A program made the position numbers and the translations under genes. From CAJQQK01 sp963696075 (GTDB lineage: Bacteria > Pseudomonadota > Alphaproteobacteria > Rhizobiales > Hyphomicrobiaceae), in contig CAVOJD010000001.1 in NCBI GenBank assembly GCA_963696075.1, positions 1 to 60,330 of the forward strand: a stretch of DNA of 60,330 nt, written 5' to 3'. The notes beneath the pieces were generated by a model. The model was not told where the DNA came from. It searched no databases and saw only the letters and a program-made list of their open reading frames with translations. Every line of letters starts with the position of its first letter. Position 1 is the first letter of the stretch. Positions 1 to 8,975 of the stretch are shown one piece after another.

Positions 1-356
1 GTTAGTCGGACGCCGTCACGCTGGCGTTGAGGCTCGGCGCCTGTGCTGACGATCGGCGTCGGACAAGCGTCAATGAACGAAATCGCGGATTGGACGGTAG
101 GCGTCTCAGCGGTCTCTATGGGGATTTGCCTCTGGCACGTGGCGTGATTTTGGCCGAAGCTTTGCCGCGGGCGACGCGATGATAGGACGTTGAGCGGCTT
201 GTCGGTGCCGACATGGGGTTGCGCAGCCGTGCATGAGCAGTGTTGAAGCCAGACGATTGGCAATTTCGGACAAGTTGGAGCGCGATTGATCGTTGCAGGC
301 CGTCCGGCTGCATCGTGTGAGGTCTATCATGGTGTGTCGGCGGTTGGGCGGCATGA

Positions 357-1572
357 TCATGAGCTGTCGATGGCCTCGGGGCTTGGCCGGTGCTTGGGCT
401 CCATGCCTGCTGCGAACACTTCGATGATGATCATACGTCCGCCGCAACAGGGGCAGGGCAAGTTGAGGGTCCGCGCCTCGTCTGGGTTTGCATCCTCTAC
501 ATTATCGGCTTCGTCGTTTGTTGCCATGTGAACGCTCAGCAAGGCCCTCGCCCGTGCGATGTTGGTGGCGCGATTGCCGTTGGCGAACAGCCCGTAGTGG
601 CGGATGCGGTGGAAGCCTTTCGGCAGGACGTGGGAGAGGAAACGGCGGATGAACTCATGCGGTGTGAGTGTCATCGTCTTCCAGCGCTCACGATGGCCGG
701 CGCGATAGTCCTTGTATCGGAACGCCACGCCATCGGCATCGACCCTGACGAGGCGCCGGTTCGAGATCGCAACGCGGTGGGTGTAGCGCGACAGGTAGGC
801 CAGCACCGCTTCGGGTCCGGCGAACGGATCCTTGATGTTGACGTACCAATTGAGCTTGCGCACGCGGCTTGAGGAAGGCATCAAAGGTGACACGATCGGC
901 GAGACCGGCATGCTCACCGTAGAAGTTGAGCAGCCTGTCATCATGGGCCTTGATGAGCTTCTCCAGAAACAGCCGTTTGAACAGCTGTGAGAGCACGCTG
1001 AATGATAACAGGAACGTCTTGCGGCATGAGATCCACTTCGACCCATCGAGCGATATCCCACCACCCGGCACGATCATGTGCACGTGTGGGTGGTGCGTCA
1101 TCGCCGAGCCCCAGGTGTGGAGCACGGCGGTGATGCCGATCTTAGCACCGAGATGCTTGGGATCGGCAGCGATCGTCAGCATGGTCTCCGCGCTTGCCTT
1201 GAACAACAGATCGTAGACGACGCGCTTGTTCTGAAAGGCAATGTCGGCGATCGGGGCCGGCAGTGTGAAGACCACATGAAAGTACCCGACCGGCAGCAAC
1301 TCGGCCTCACGGGCTTCGAGCCAATCCTGTGCCGCTGTCGCCTGACACTTTGGGCAGTGCCGGTTGCGGCAACTGTTGTAGGCAATGTGCAGATGGCCAC
1401 AAGCCTCGTTCTCGCAGCGCGCAACGTGGCCGCCGAGCGCTGCCGTGCGGCAACGCTCGATCGCCGTCATCACCTTCATCTGTTCAAGGCTGACGTGACC
1501 GCGATTGGCGGCAAGCCACGCTTGTCCATGGTCGCGGAAGATGTCCGCGACCTCCAAAGCTGGACGAGACAT
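357..1572 (-). pseudogene. IS91 family transposase, frameshifted
   Basis: This is a rolling-circle (HUH) transposase. The N-terminal part carries a zinc-binding region (CENEACGHLH then CRNRHCPKCQ) and the metal-binding HUH motif in HHPHVHMIVPGGG. The C-terminal part carries the tyrosine region YLSRYTHRVAISNRRL and ends in a Cys-rich tail (PCPCCGGRM). The two parts lie in different frames: the first reads on to 688 as nonsense, and the conserved C-terminal half reads from about 870 down to 357. A one-base shift near 865-875, after FDAFLKP, joins them into a protein of about 400 residues, normal for the family. As written the catalytic tyrosines are lost, so the copy is inactive unless the shift is a sequence error. 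The family call is secure. Confidence 0.85.
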
Positions 1573-1584
1573 GCCGGTGGCGGC

Positions 1585-2514
1585 TCAAGACTTAGGCTTG
1601 GCCTTCTTGCGCTTGCCTCCTTTGGCCGTGTCATCTCGCAACAGGTCGATGGGACTTTCAATAGCTGTGATCAGGGCCGTTGCGACACGCGTGTAGCGTG
1701 CTGTCGTCGTGAGCTTGGCGTGTCCGAGCAGCGCCTGGATCACTCGGACATCGACGCCGGCATCGAGCAGGTGTGTTGCAAAGGAGTGACGCAGAGACCG
1801 CACGGTGACCGGCTTGGTGATGCCGGCGGCATCGGCGGCCTGGTGAAACAGCCGGTTCTGCTGTCGTGCCGTCAGGGGCTCGTAGGGCTGGCGGCCTGGA
1901 AAGAGATAACGCTGTTCGGGCCGAAAGCCGGCGTCGTACTTGGTTGAGCGTTCCGGCCAATAGCGGCGCAACGCCTCAAGGACGGCAATCGGCAGTTTGA
2001 CCTGGCGGTCCTTGTCGCCTTTCGATTGCACGATGCGAATAATGCCGCGGTCACTGTCGATATCGCCGACCCTCAGACGGATCACTTCGCCGGGCCTGAG
2101 ACCGCAACCGTAGGCCAGTGACAGCATCGCCCGCGCCTTGATGGATGGCGTGTTCGCGAGCAGACGTGCGACTTCATCCTGGCTCATTATCGGCGGGATC
2201 TTCTGCGGCTCGCGAAGGTGATAGATCTCGGCGGCAAGGTCGTGCCGGCGCAGGGTCACGCGGAATAGGAACTTGACGCCGGTCATGATGGTGTTGCGTG
2301 TCGAGTTGGAGATATCGCAACCTGCCAACTCCGCCTGGAAGCCGCGCACGTCATCCGCCGTTGCAGTCTCCGGTGAACGGCCAAGCCAGGCGGCAAATCG
2401 ACGGCAGCTGCGGATGTGGGCCGTCTGCGTCTTCGGGCTCAACTTGCGCGCCGTCATGTCTTCGATCATGCGCGCTTGCAGTGGACTGATGGCGCGCCTG
2501 ACTACTCTACTCAT
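1585..2514 (-). CDS. Tyrosine recombinase (XerC/D-like), IS91-associated
   Basis: A site-specific recombinase of 309 residues. An N-terminal SAM-like DNA-binding domain (about 8-95) precedes the catalytic domain, in which I see R140 (CGLRPGE), K165 (QSKGDKDR), R242 in RSLRHSFATH, H265 in LLGHAK and the nucleophile Y274 in TARYTRV. The first box II position, usually His, reads R239. The start at 2514 is chosen over the longer frame (2547) because an AGGAG lies about six bases upstream. It ends 12 bases before the transposase start, so the two are probably co-transcribed. It likely helps resolve or integrate the IS91-type element; that role is inferred from the pairing. Confidence 0.8.
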   Translation of the reverse strand: MSRVVRRAISPLQARMIEDMTARKLSPKTQTAHIRSCRRFAAWLGRSPETATADDVRGFQAELAGCDISNSTRNTIMTGVKFLFRVTLRRHDLAAEIYHLREPQKIPPIMSQDEVARLLANTPSIKARAMLSLAYGCGLRPGEVIRLRVGDIDSDRGIIRIVQSKGDKDRQVKLPIAVLEALRRYWPERSTKYDAGFRPEQRYLFPGRQPYEPLTARQQNRLFHQAADAAGITKPVTVRSLRHSFATHLLDAGVDVRVIQALLGHAKLTTTARYTRVATALITAIESPIDLLRDDTAKGGKRKKAKPKS

Positions 2515-2524
2515 GGGGAACTCC

Positions 2525-2563
2525 TGTCCTGAAGTGAGGTTCAACACCTCGATCTTCAGGACA
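2525..2563 (-). promoter_or_regulatory. Hairpin abutting the recombinase ribosome-binding site
   Basis: A perfect 10-base inverted repeat (TGTCCTGAAG at 2525-2534 with CTTCAGGACA at 2554-2563) encloses a second perfect arm pair, GAGGT/ACCTC, with loop TCAAC. On the minus-strand transcript it ends directly beside the AGGAG that serves the recombinase start at 2514. It could be a translation control or a subterminal structure of the IS91-type element end. Confidence 0.5.
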
Positions 2564-3203
2564 GCGCTCCCAGCTGCCTCTCCAGCTTCTCAGACGTGGT
2601 TACCGCTCACCGACAAACAGCCGCGCAGCACACGATATCGCGTAGCGATTTTGTTCGTTGACCCGGAGCTGCCGAACGCCGCTTCGGCCAAGATGGTGGG
2701 GAGTTAGTCGGCCCATGGCCCATCGCGTCGGCTCGCGGTCGGACGACGCTCGAAGCTCTCAGAAAGCCGACAAGCTCGCGGTGGCCGGACCCGTGCACGA
2801 CCTCACGTCGGCAATGTCCGCTGCCGGAGGTATTGCGTCAAGGTGGAGCGGCCCGATGGACGGCCCCTGCGGCTAAGGCGCGACTTCGGCTTTCTCTGCT
2901 TTGCCGACGATCTGAGCGTCGACGCTTTATCCCATGTGTGGACGGCACCCTGTTGGCAAGGGCTTTTTGGTGTTGTCATGAAGAGCTGGTCGGTAGCGCC
3001 CATGTGTCCGGCCTGTTTGCTCGGCGCGAACACCGATGGCCTTCATGCTATCCGCAAGATCGGCTCCCTATCATAAGCACGCGCTCGAAGCGCTCTGGGA
3101 TAAATGGGTTTTGCCGATCTCCGGTGGTCGACCGCTTACCGCATGACTTAACCTATAGACCTTTCCAACTTCGTGCAGCGCGCCCAGACGGGCCCGCTTA
3201 TTG
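2564..3203. other. Intergenic stretch with degenerate repeat, no gene seen
   Basis: No reading frame here looks like a real protein. From about 2712 to 2840 it holds sequence resembling 41060-41190 (shared blocks TGGCCCATCGCGTCG, AGAAAGCCGACAAG and ATGTCC), probably a worn dispersed repeat or the remnant of a small gene. Confidence 0.5.
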
Positions 3204-3385
3204 TTATGCCGCCTGCGCGACGGGTTCGCGATAGTCTCCTCCGCGTGTCATCAGCACCCAAGCGATCCGTGCCATTTTATTGGCCATGGCGACGGCGGCA
3301 ACCTTGCTCTTGCGCCGCTGCAATAGTTTGAGCAACCAAGGGCGCTTCGTGCCGTGACGCTGAGCATATCTGTAATCGCCGGAGC
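3204..3385 (-). pseudogene. IS110-family transposase, C-terminal fragment
   Basis: Minus-strand translation gives WLLKLLQRRKSKVAAVAMAN followed by KMARIAWVLMTRGGDYRE and a stop at 3204. This matches the usual extreme C-terminus of IS110-type DEDD transposases. Only about 60 residues remain. Upstream, at about 3385-3398, the sequence changes into an IS1595 relic on the opposite strand, so the two fragments are fused back to back. Confidence 0.65.
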
Positions 3386-3397
3386 AATACTCCCTCA

Positions 3398-3717
3398 GTG
3401 AAGCGGCTGATCAGGCCGGGTTCCATCGTCGTCAGTGATGGGCTCGCCTGTTTCAAGGGACTCGCCGACGCCGGCATGCGCCACCTACCGATCGTTACCG
3501 GCGGCGGTCGGCCAAAGCAGGTTCTGATGCACTGGTCGAATACCGGGCTTGGTAATCTCAAGGGGGCCATCAACGGCACCTGCCGCAGTTGCGACGCTCA
3601 CCACACCGATCGCTATCTCGCCGCCTACGAGTGGCGCTTCAATCGCCGCTTTGTGCTCGCCAAGAACCTTGAACGGCTGGCCCGCGCTGCCGTCAAGACG
3701 GCACCCGTCCCTCACCG
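3398..3717 (+). pseudogene. IS1595-family (ISXO2-like) transposase, C-terminal fragment
   Basis: About 107 residues resemble the C-terminal half of IS1595 transposases: PGSIVVSDGLACF (a catalytic-domain strand with its Asp), then IVTGGGRPK, NTGLGNLKGAINGT and YLAAYEWRFNRRF, the typical family finish. The N-terminal half with the zinc ribbon and first catalytic Asp is absent. The frame stays open to 3760, but the last residues are the antisense of the 3' end of ggt, so the relic ends near 3717. It abuts the ggt stop codon without removing the conserved part of that gene. Confidence 0.7.
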
Positions 3718-5563
3718 CACCATCGCAAATGTCAGACCGGCAGCGGAAACGTCGGGGTAATCAGGACGCCCGATCGCGTAACCCTGCATCCCGCGCGGGT
3801 TGGCGGCGGCTTTAAGGATGCCCTTGTCCTGGCTGGCGGCCGTCAAGCGGCCTTCGGACCAGAGACCACCGACGGCGACCTTGTGGCCCTTTTCCTTCAG
3901 AGCATTGACTGTGGCGGCCGGCATGCGGCCTTCGACGACGAGGCGGCCGGGGTTGGCTGCGCGCGGCCAGAACGAGGACGGCCAGTGCTCGGAGTGGAAG
4001 GCTGGCGTGTCGATTGCCTCCTGCAGGTTCATCTGCCGGTCGACGTGATGGAGCAGGAGCAGCGCCGACCACTGATCCTGCTGGTCGCCGCCGGGGGTGC
4101 CCCATATCATGTAGGGCTCGCCGTTGCGCATCGCGAGCGAGGGCGAGAGCGTCGTGCGGGGCCGTTTTCCCGGAACGAGCGTGTTGTTGGTGCCCTCGTC
4201 GAGCCAGAACATCTGCGCGCGCGAGCCCATCGGGAAGCCCAGTTCGGGGATCACCGGCGCACTCTGGAGCCAGCCGCCGGACGGGGTCAGGGAGATCATG
4301 TTGCCGTCGCGGTCGATGATATCGATGTGGACGGTGTCGCCCTTAGCTTCGCCCGTCGGCTGCACGGTTGGCTCGCCGATGCCCCAGTATTCGCCGATAT
4401 CCGAGATGTCGGTGCCGTGTTCCAGTGTCGGGCGCATGTCGGGCTCACGCCCGTCCGGGTGGCCCGGGCGCAGGTCGAGGGATGCCGTATCTGAGATCAG
4501 CTTGCGGCGCTCGGCGGCGTAGGCCTCGGAGAGCAGTGCCTCTGCGGGGATGTCTGCAAAGTCCGGGTCGCCGTACCAGGCCTCGCGGTCGGCGAAGGCG
4601 AGCTTCGCGGATTCGACGACGGCGTGGACGAAACGGGGATCGTCGGCGGGCAGGCTGTGCGCATCCATCTCGCGCAGGATGGCGAGTTGCTGGAGGAGCA
4701 CCGGGCCCTGACTCCAGAAGCCGCATTTGGCAACCGTGAGCCCACCGTATTCGATCGTTGCAGGCTCGTCGTAGGTCGCGCGCCAGTTGGCGAGATCGTC
4801 GGCTCTGTGGACGCCCGTGTGATGACGGCCCGAGGGGTCGAGCAGTTCCTGATTGGTGTAGAAACCGTCGATCGCGTCTGAGACCCAGCCTTCGTACCAG
4901 ATGCGGCGCGCCGCCTCGATCTGGTCGTCTCGATCAGAACTGGCCGCTTCCGCTTCTTCGACAATGCGCTCGTAGGTGGCTGCCAGTTTCGAGTTGCAGA
5001 ACCACGAACCGACCTCCGGGGACGTTGCCCTGATTAAGAAAGACTTCGGCCGACGTCGGCCACTGCTCGCGTAAGAGCTTGGCGACCTTCGCGGTGGTGT
5101 TGTGGATGTTGGGCAGAACCGGAATGCCGGTGCGGGCATAGCCGATCGCGAAGGCGAGGCAATCGCGCAGGCTCCAGGTGCCATAATCCTTCAGGAGCGC
5201 CAGCCAGCCGCCAAAGGCGCCCGGGACACACGTCGCCAGCAAACCCGCTCCGGGGATTGTTGGCAGGCCCAGGCCCTTGAAGTGCTCGATGGTTGCGAGC
5301 ATCGGTGCCGGCCCCTGGGCACAAAGGACGCGCGGGCGACCATCCTTCTTGGCATAGAATATCCCCGGCATGTCGCCGCCCGGGCCGTTCAGGTGCGGTT
5401 CGACGACCTGCAGTGTAAAGCCCGTCGCGACGGCGGCATCGAAGGCGTTGCCGCCCCGCTCCAGGACCGACATTCCGACGGCAGAGGCCATCCAATGGGT
5501 CGTGGTCACGACGCCGAAAGTGCCCTGGATTTCGGGACGGGTGGTGAAGTCGAGCACGGGCAT
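3712..5563 (-). pseudogene. ggt: Gamma-glutamyltransferase, frameshifted
   Basis: An Ntn-hydrolase-type gamma-glutamyltranspeptidase that would act on glutathione or related gamma-glutamyl compounds. The N-terminal part (GGNAFDAAVATGFTLQVVEP, then NGPGGDMP) is read from 5563. The C-terminal part lies in another frame and holds the autoprocessing Thr region KGDTVHIDIIDRDGNMISLT, then PGKRPRTTLSPS and the ending NPRGMQGYAIGR. A one-base shift at about 5010-5022 (between QGNVP and EVGSWFCN) splits them. Joined, the length is about 617 residues, normal for the family. The start at 5563 (MPVLDFTTRP) fits family starts; an upstream ATG at 5668 is possible, and neither has a clear ribosome-binding site. 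All catalytic parts are present, so the shift could be recent or a sequencing error. Confidence 0.8.
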
Positions 5564-5668
5564 GATGGGATCGTCGGATGATGGTTCGGCGGGCCGCTGT
5601 GGGGCATGGGCGACCATAACCGAGCGCAATGACGCTGTCGCGCCGGGCGCGTACGCAAATGTGATCAT

Positions 5669-5687
5669 TGATCGGGAAAACCGATCA
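5669..5687. promoter_or_regulatory. Operator-like palindrome upstream of ggt
   Basis: TGATCGG (5669-5675), a GAAAA spacer and CCGATCA (5681-5687) form a perfect inverted repeat with 7-base arms, next to the upstream candidate ggt start. Its size and position suit a repressor operator, but a short hairpin is equally possible. Confidence 0.35.
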
Positions 5688-5789
5688 GTGGCTTTGTCTC
5701 TTCCGATTTGTGGGTCGCCGCTGCGATTGCCATGTCGTCGACATCTTCGGCCGTGATATGCCGTCGCGGTTCGTGTTCAGGAGGTTCAC

Positions 5790-6008
5790 ATGTTTACCAT
5801 CGGAAAAGTAATCGCCGCCTCGCGCATCAACCACAGCTCGAACGTGGACGAACTGATGGAGGCGTTTATGGATGATGCATCGCCATCCGCCAAAACGGTG
5901 ACGCCTTCTTACACCGGCGACGCGATTGCCTCACAGCCCAGCCATCAAGCGATCCGACCGACGGCGGTTGGCGCCAGCGGCGCGATCGCCGCGGAAATCT
6001 CCTCGTAG
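5790..6008 (+). CDS. Small hypothetical protein (72 aa)
   Basis: A 72-residue frame starting MFTIGKVIAASRINHSSNVD, preceded by an excellent ribosome-binding site (AGGAGG five to six bases upstream). I do not recognise the protein. The first 30 residues look structured, while the rest is Ala/Ser/Thr-rich and low in complexity. It may therefore be the genuine start of a longer gene whose tail was lost when neighbouring DNA was rearranged. It diverges from ggt and precedes the 145-bp inverted-repeat unit and the acyl-CoA operon. Confidence 0.35.
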   Translation: MFTIGKVIAASRINHSSNVDELMEAFMDDASPSAKTVTPSYTGDAIASQPSHQAIRPTAVGASGAIAAEISS

Positions 6009-6106
6009 CCGGCGAGCCGCCCAAAGACTGACTGACGTTCCAACTAATCGGGTCTCGATCGCGGTGAAAGATGATCTAACCTGCGCGCCGAACGTAAATC
6101 AACGAT

Positions 6107-6251
6107 GCCTATCCCCTTAAGTCCGGCGGCAAGCCAGAAAGCCCAATTTCATCGACGCGCTGAGGTGTTGTCTCGACTGCGAGCGTCAATGTCGTCAACT
6201 TGTTGATGCCGTGAGGGTTTTGGCCGCGGAACCGGATTAAAAGGGATAGGC
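6107..6251. repeat. MITE-like 145-bp unit with terminal inverted repeats
   Basis: The left end GCCTATCCCCTTAAGTCCGG (6107-6126) and the right end (6232-6251) match as inverted repeats at 17 of 20 positions. The interior holds no gene. ATCAAC occurs just outside both ends. The size and ends suit a non-autonomous miniature element, lying directly upstream of the acyl-CoA operon, where it could supply or alter a promoter. No parent IS was identified. Confidence 0.45.
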
Positions 6252-6284
6252 ATGTATATCAACATGCAATCAGGAGAGAGCAAC

Positions 6285-6749
6285 ATGGCAAATTTAGTCG
6301 TCCCCAAAGAAGAACTCGTCAATTTTATCGGGAAGAAGGTTGAACCAACCGATTGGTATGAAGTTACGCAGGAACGCATCAACGAATTCGCCCACTGCAC
6401 AGGCGATGACTACTTCATGCATGTTGATCCCGAAAAAGCGAAAAAAACCGATATGGGTGGAACCATTGCTCACGGCTTACTGACGCTGGGGTTGACACCT
6501 TACATTATGGCTAACTTTCCAGTGCCTGAGAACATGCCACATGGGTTCAACTATGGTTATGACAAGATTCGTTTCCTGGCCCCGGTACACACTGGTAAGC
6601 GGGTACGCATACACGGCGAGGTTAAGGACGTTCAGTGGAAGGATGAGCACAACTGCAAGTTCATCACTGCTTTGACCGTTGAAATTGAAGGTGAGGAAAA
6701 GCCGGCACTCTACGCCGAATGGATTCTCTACTACGAAACCACCGACTAA
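6285..6749 (+). CDS. MaoC-like hydratase (hot-dog fold)
   Basis: A 154-residue single hot-dog hydratase of the MaoC/(R)-specific enoyl-CoA hydratase family. The hydratase-2 motif is visible as YFMHVDPEKAKKTDMGGTIA followed by HGLLTLGL, which supplies the catalytic Asp/His pair (family knowledge). The C-terminal strand reads FNYGYDKIRFLAPVHTGKRV. The start at 6285 is chosen because AGGAGAG lies about seven bases upstream; the longer frame from 6252 has none. It is first in a plus-strand operon with a CoA-transferase and two crotonases, so it probably hydrates an enoyl-CoA intermediate there. Its codons are AT-richer than those of the flanking genes, which points to transfer. The substrate cannot be told. 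Confidence 0.75.
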   Translation: MANLVVPKEELVNFIGKKVEPTDWYEVTQERINEFAHCTGDDYFMHVDPEKAKKTDMGGTIAHGLLTLGLTPYIMANFPVPENMPHGFNYGYDKIRFLAPVHTGKRVRIHGEVKDVQWKDEHNCKFITALTVEIEGEEKPALYAEWILYYETTD

Positions 6750-6767
6750 GTTTACCGCCGAACCTTC

Positions 6768-6796
6768 TCGCTCACCCGGCATTACTGGGTGAGCGA
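6768..6796 (+). other. Intergenic hairpin between MaoC-like and CoA-transferase genes
   Basis: TCGCTCACCC (6768-6777) and GGGTGAGCGA (6787-6796) form a perfect 10-bp stem with a nine-base loop. No T-run follows, so a mRNA processing or stability element is more likely than a terminator. Confidence 0.55.
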
Positions 6797-6829
6797 ACCA
6801 TCAAGTAACCGTCATCAAAGGACAAATAC

Positions 6830-7993
6830 ATGACAGATACTTCTAATCTTCCGCTAGACGGAATCCGCGTAATTGATTTCACACAGGCCGAGCAGGGCCC
6901 CGTTGGCACTCTACAGCTCGCTGATTTCGGTGCCGATGTGATCAAAATCGAGCGCCCGGGCGTGGGTGATCTGAGTCGGCACACCGTTGGCGGGACATCT
7001 CTAGAGGCGACGAACAATCCGACGTATGTCGCCATGAATCGTAACAAACGTTCGATGGAACTTGATACGAGAACCGAAGCCGGAAAGAAGGTTATTTATG
7101 AGCTCGTCAAAGTGTCAGATGTGGTCGTAAACAATTTTCGCCCTGGTGTGATGGATAAGCTCGGCTTCAGCTATGAGAAGCTTAAAGAGATTAATCCACG
7201 CATTATTTTTGCGTCCGCAACAGGCTACGGACCTGTTGGACCAAATGCCAAAAAACCTGGGCAGGACATGGTGGCCCAAGCTGTAACGGGCTTTATGTAT
7301 GAGACCGCGGACCCTTCAGTTCCACAATCGATAGTTCCAACAGCTGTCTGCGATTATACCGGCGGAATGCATCTCTGTCAGGGCATTATGGCCGCGTTGA
7401 TTGGACGGGAAAAAACCGGCCTTGGTCGAAAAGTAGATGTGTGTCTTTATGATTCGATGTTTCATACGCAACTTCAGGAAGTGGCCTACTGGAGCAAATA
7501 CAAACAAGTTCTGAACTGGGCGGCAATGCCACTTGCTATTCACGCCGAGGCCAAGGATGGACCAATTGTAGTGATTGGTGCGTTTATGCCCAACCCGCTA
7601 CAGAATATGTGTGCTGCATTGGAAATAGATGATCTTACCGTACCCTATCCGGATATGGCGTCTCAGATCAAAAACAAAAAGCTTATACAGGATACACTGC
7701 GCAAGGAAATTGCCAAATATACCATGGAAGAAGCATTGGCACGATTTGAAGGGCAGGATGTACTTTGTTCCAAGGTCCGTAAATTGAGTGAAGTAATGGA
7801 TGACCCGCAAACGAAGATTAACAATATGCTAATAGATATAGATCACCCGATTCTTGGTAAAATTACAACCGTTGGTTGCCCTGTTCATATCAGTGACGCT
7901 CCTGTTACTACGAGAATAATGGCGCCACAGCTCGGTGAACACACCGAAGAGATCCTTCGCGAACTCGGGTTGGACGCGGGTGACGGTAAGTAA
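6830..7993 (+). CDS. CaiB/BaiF family III CoA-transferase
   Basis: A 387-residue family III CoA-transferase, which moves CoA between acyl-CoA and free acids without a covalent enzyme-CoA intermediate. Family signatures: GIRVIDFTQAEQGPVGTLQL at the N-terminus, the segment GADVIKIERPGVGDLSR, NRNKRSMELD, VVVNNFRPGVMDKLGFSYE, and ASATGYGPVGPNAKKPGQD, whose Asp fits the catalytic Asp of the family. The C-terminal lid region contains VPYPDMASQIKNKKLI. Length is typical. An AAGGA site precedes the start. It lies 80 bases after the MaoC-like gene with a hairpin between. It presumably activates the acid that the neighbouring hydratases process; the acid is unknown. Confidence 0.85.
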   Translation: MTDTSNLPLDGIRVIDFTQAEQGPVGTLQLADFGADVIKIERPGVGDLSRHTVGGTSLEATNNPTYVAMNRNKRSMELDTRTEAGKKVIYELVKVSDVVVNNFRPGVMDKLGFSYEKLKEINPRIIFASATGYGPVGPNAKKPGQDMVAQAVTGFMYETADPSVPQSIVPTAVCDYTGGMHLCQGIMAALIGREKTGLGRKVDVCLYDSMFHTQLQEVAYWSKYKQVLNWAAMPLAIHAEAKDGPIVVIGAFMPNPLQNMCAALEIDDLTVPYPDMASQIKNKKLIQDTLRKEIAKYTMEEALARFEGQDVLCSKVRKLSEVMDDPQTKINNMLIDIDHPILGKITTVGCPVHISDAPVTTRIMAPQLGEHTEEILRELGLDAGDGK

Positions 7994-8080
7994 GAGCGCC
8001 GGATGAGTGTCCTGTTTGACACAAGTGACGGCGTACTCGGGTTGCGATTGATCGTCCAACGAGGATGAATGCAATTGATA

Positions 8081-8106
8081 CCTCCAGCCGCAGACGCGGC
8101 TGGAGG
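8081..8106 (+). other. Intergenic hairpin upstream of the first crotonase
   Basis: CCTCCAGCCGC (8081-8091), loop AGAC, and GCGGCTGGAGG (8096-8106) make a perfect 11-bp stem. It lacks a T-run and is followed 60 bases later by the next gene, so it may separate message segments in the operon rather than end transcription. Confidence 0.6.
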
Positions 8107-8165
8107 AAATCCGGGATCAGATTAAGCTAGCGGAAACGCAAACACTAAAAGAAAGTGATGAAGAC

Positions 8166-8954
8166 ATGGCTACGAGTTATGAAACGATCAACACATATGA
8201 AAAAGACAATATTTTCTATTTGGAAGTAAACAGGCCCGACAAGCTGAATGCATTGAATAAAACGGTGTTGGATGAGATGTCGGATGCGATAAAAAGTATC
8301 GATGTTTCAAAATATAAAGGCGTTATTCTAACAAGTGTTGGAGAAAAAGCTTTTATGGCAGGTGCAGATATAGCTGCCATGTCTGAAATGACTCCGCAAG
8401 AAACAAAAGTCTTTGCCGAAACAGGACAGGCCGTCACCTTGGCAATGGAAGACTTGGCCCTGCCTATGATTGCCTGTGTTCATGGCTTTGCACTTGGCGG
8501 TGGATGTGAAATGGCAATGTCTTGCGATTTCATTTATGCTTCGAAGCAAGCAGTTTTTGGACAGCCTGAGGTTAAATGGGGTGTGTTGCCTGCTTTTGGT
8601 GGAACCCAAAGGCTTCCAAAGTACATTGGTCGAAACCGGGCAAAAGAGCTTATCTATTCGGGCACTTTCATAGATGTTGATAAAGCCTATGAGTGGGGAC
8701 TGGTGAATAAAGTAACAGATGACAAAGCAAGCTGCCTGGAAGCCGCAGTTGAGTGTTTGAAAGTTATCGGAAGAAATGGCCCACTTGCCGTTGCAAGTGC
8801 AAAACAGGTCATGATTGCCGGAAACGACATGTCAAATAAAGATGGCATCCACCAGGAAGCGGCAGTCTTTGGCGTAGTTGCCAATTCCAATGACAAGGCG
8901 GAAGGAACCAAAGCATTTGTCGAGAAAAGACACCCAGTGTTCACACGAACCTAA
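8166..8954 (+). CDS. Enoyl-CoA hydratase (crotonase)
   Basis: A 262-residue crotonase-fold hydratase. The oxyanion-hole segments are AFMAGADIAAM (about 62-72) and HGFALGGGCE. Both general acid/base glutamates of true hydratases are present: E115 in GGGCEMAMSCD and E135 in FGQPEVKWGVLPAFGGTQRL. It would add water to 2-enoyl-CoA, most likely short-chain judging by similarity to butyrate-type crotonases (inference). Codon use is strikingly AT-rich (many AAA, ATA and TTG codons) compared with the second crotonase next door and with the rest of the window, a strong sign of separate origin. It is third in the acyl-CoA operon. Confidence 0.85.
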   Translation: MATSYETINTYEKDNIFYLEVNRPDKLNALNKTVLDEMSDAIKSIDVSKYKGVILTSVGEKAFMAGADIAAMSEMTPQETKVFAETGQAVTLAMEDLALPMIACVHGFALGGGCEMAMSCDFIYASKQAVFGQPEVKWGVLPAFGGTQRLPKYIGRNRAKELIYSGTFIDVDKAYEWGLVNKVTDDKASCLEAAVECLKVIGRNGPLAVASAKQVMIAGNDMSNKDGIHQEAAVFGVVANSNDKAEGTKAFVEKRHPVFTRT

Positions 8955-8975
8955 AATGATCAGCGTGTAACGCGA

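Larger units (their letters stand above)
1..2563 (-). mobile_element. IS91-family element with integrase partner (limits approximate)
   Basis: A minus-strand tyrosine recombinase followed after 12 bases by an IS91-type HUH transposase is a known arrangement in a subgroup of IS91-like elements. The right limit is placed at the outer edge of a hairpin at 2525-2563, just upstream of the recombinase. The left limit is not visible: the 350 bases after the transposase stop hold no gene, and the element may run past base 1. IS91 elements move by rolling circle and make no target duplication, so no flanking repeat is expected. Confidence 0.55.

Noticed and set aside
1..2711. GTTAGTCGG at 1-9 and 2703-2711 as a possible direct repeat around the IS91-type element
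   Set aside because: Only nine bases, the left copy is at the window edge, and IS91 elements do not duplicate targets.
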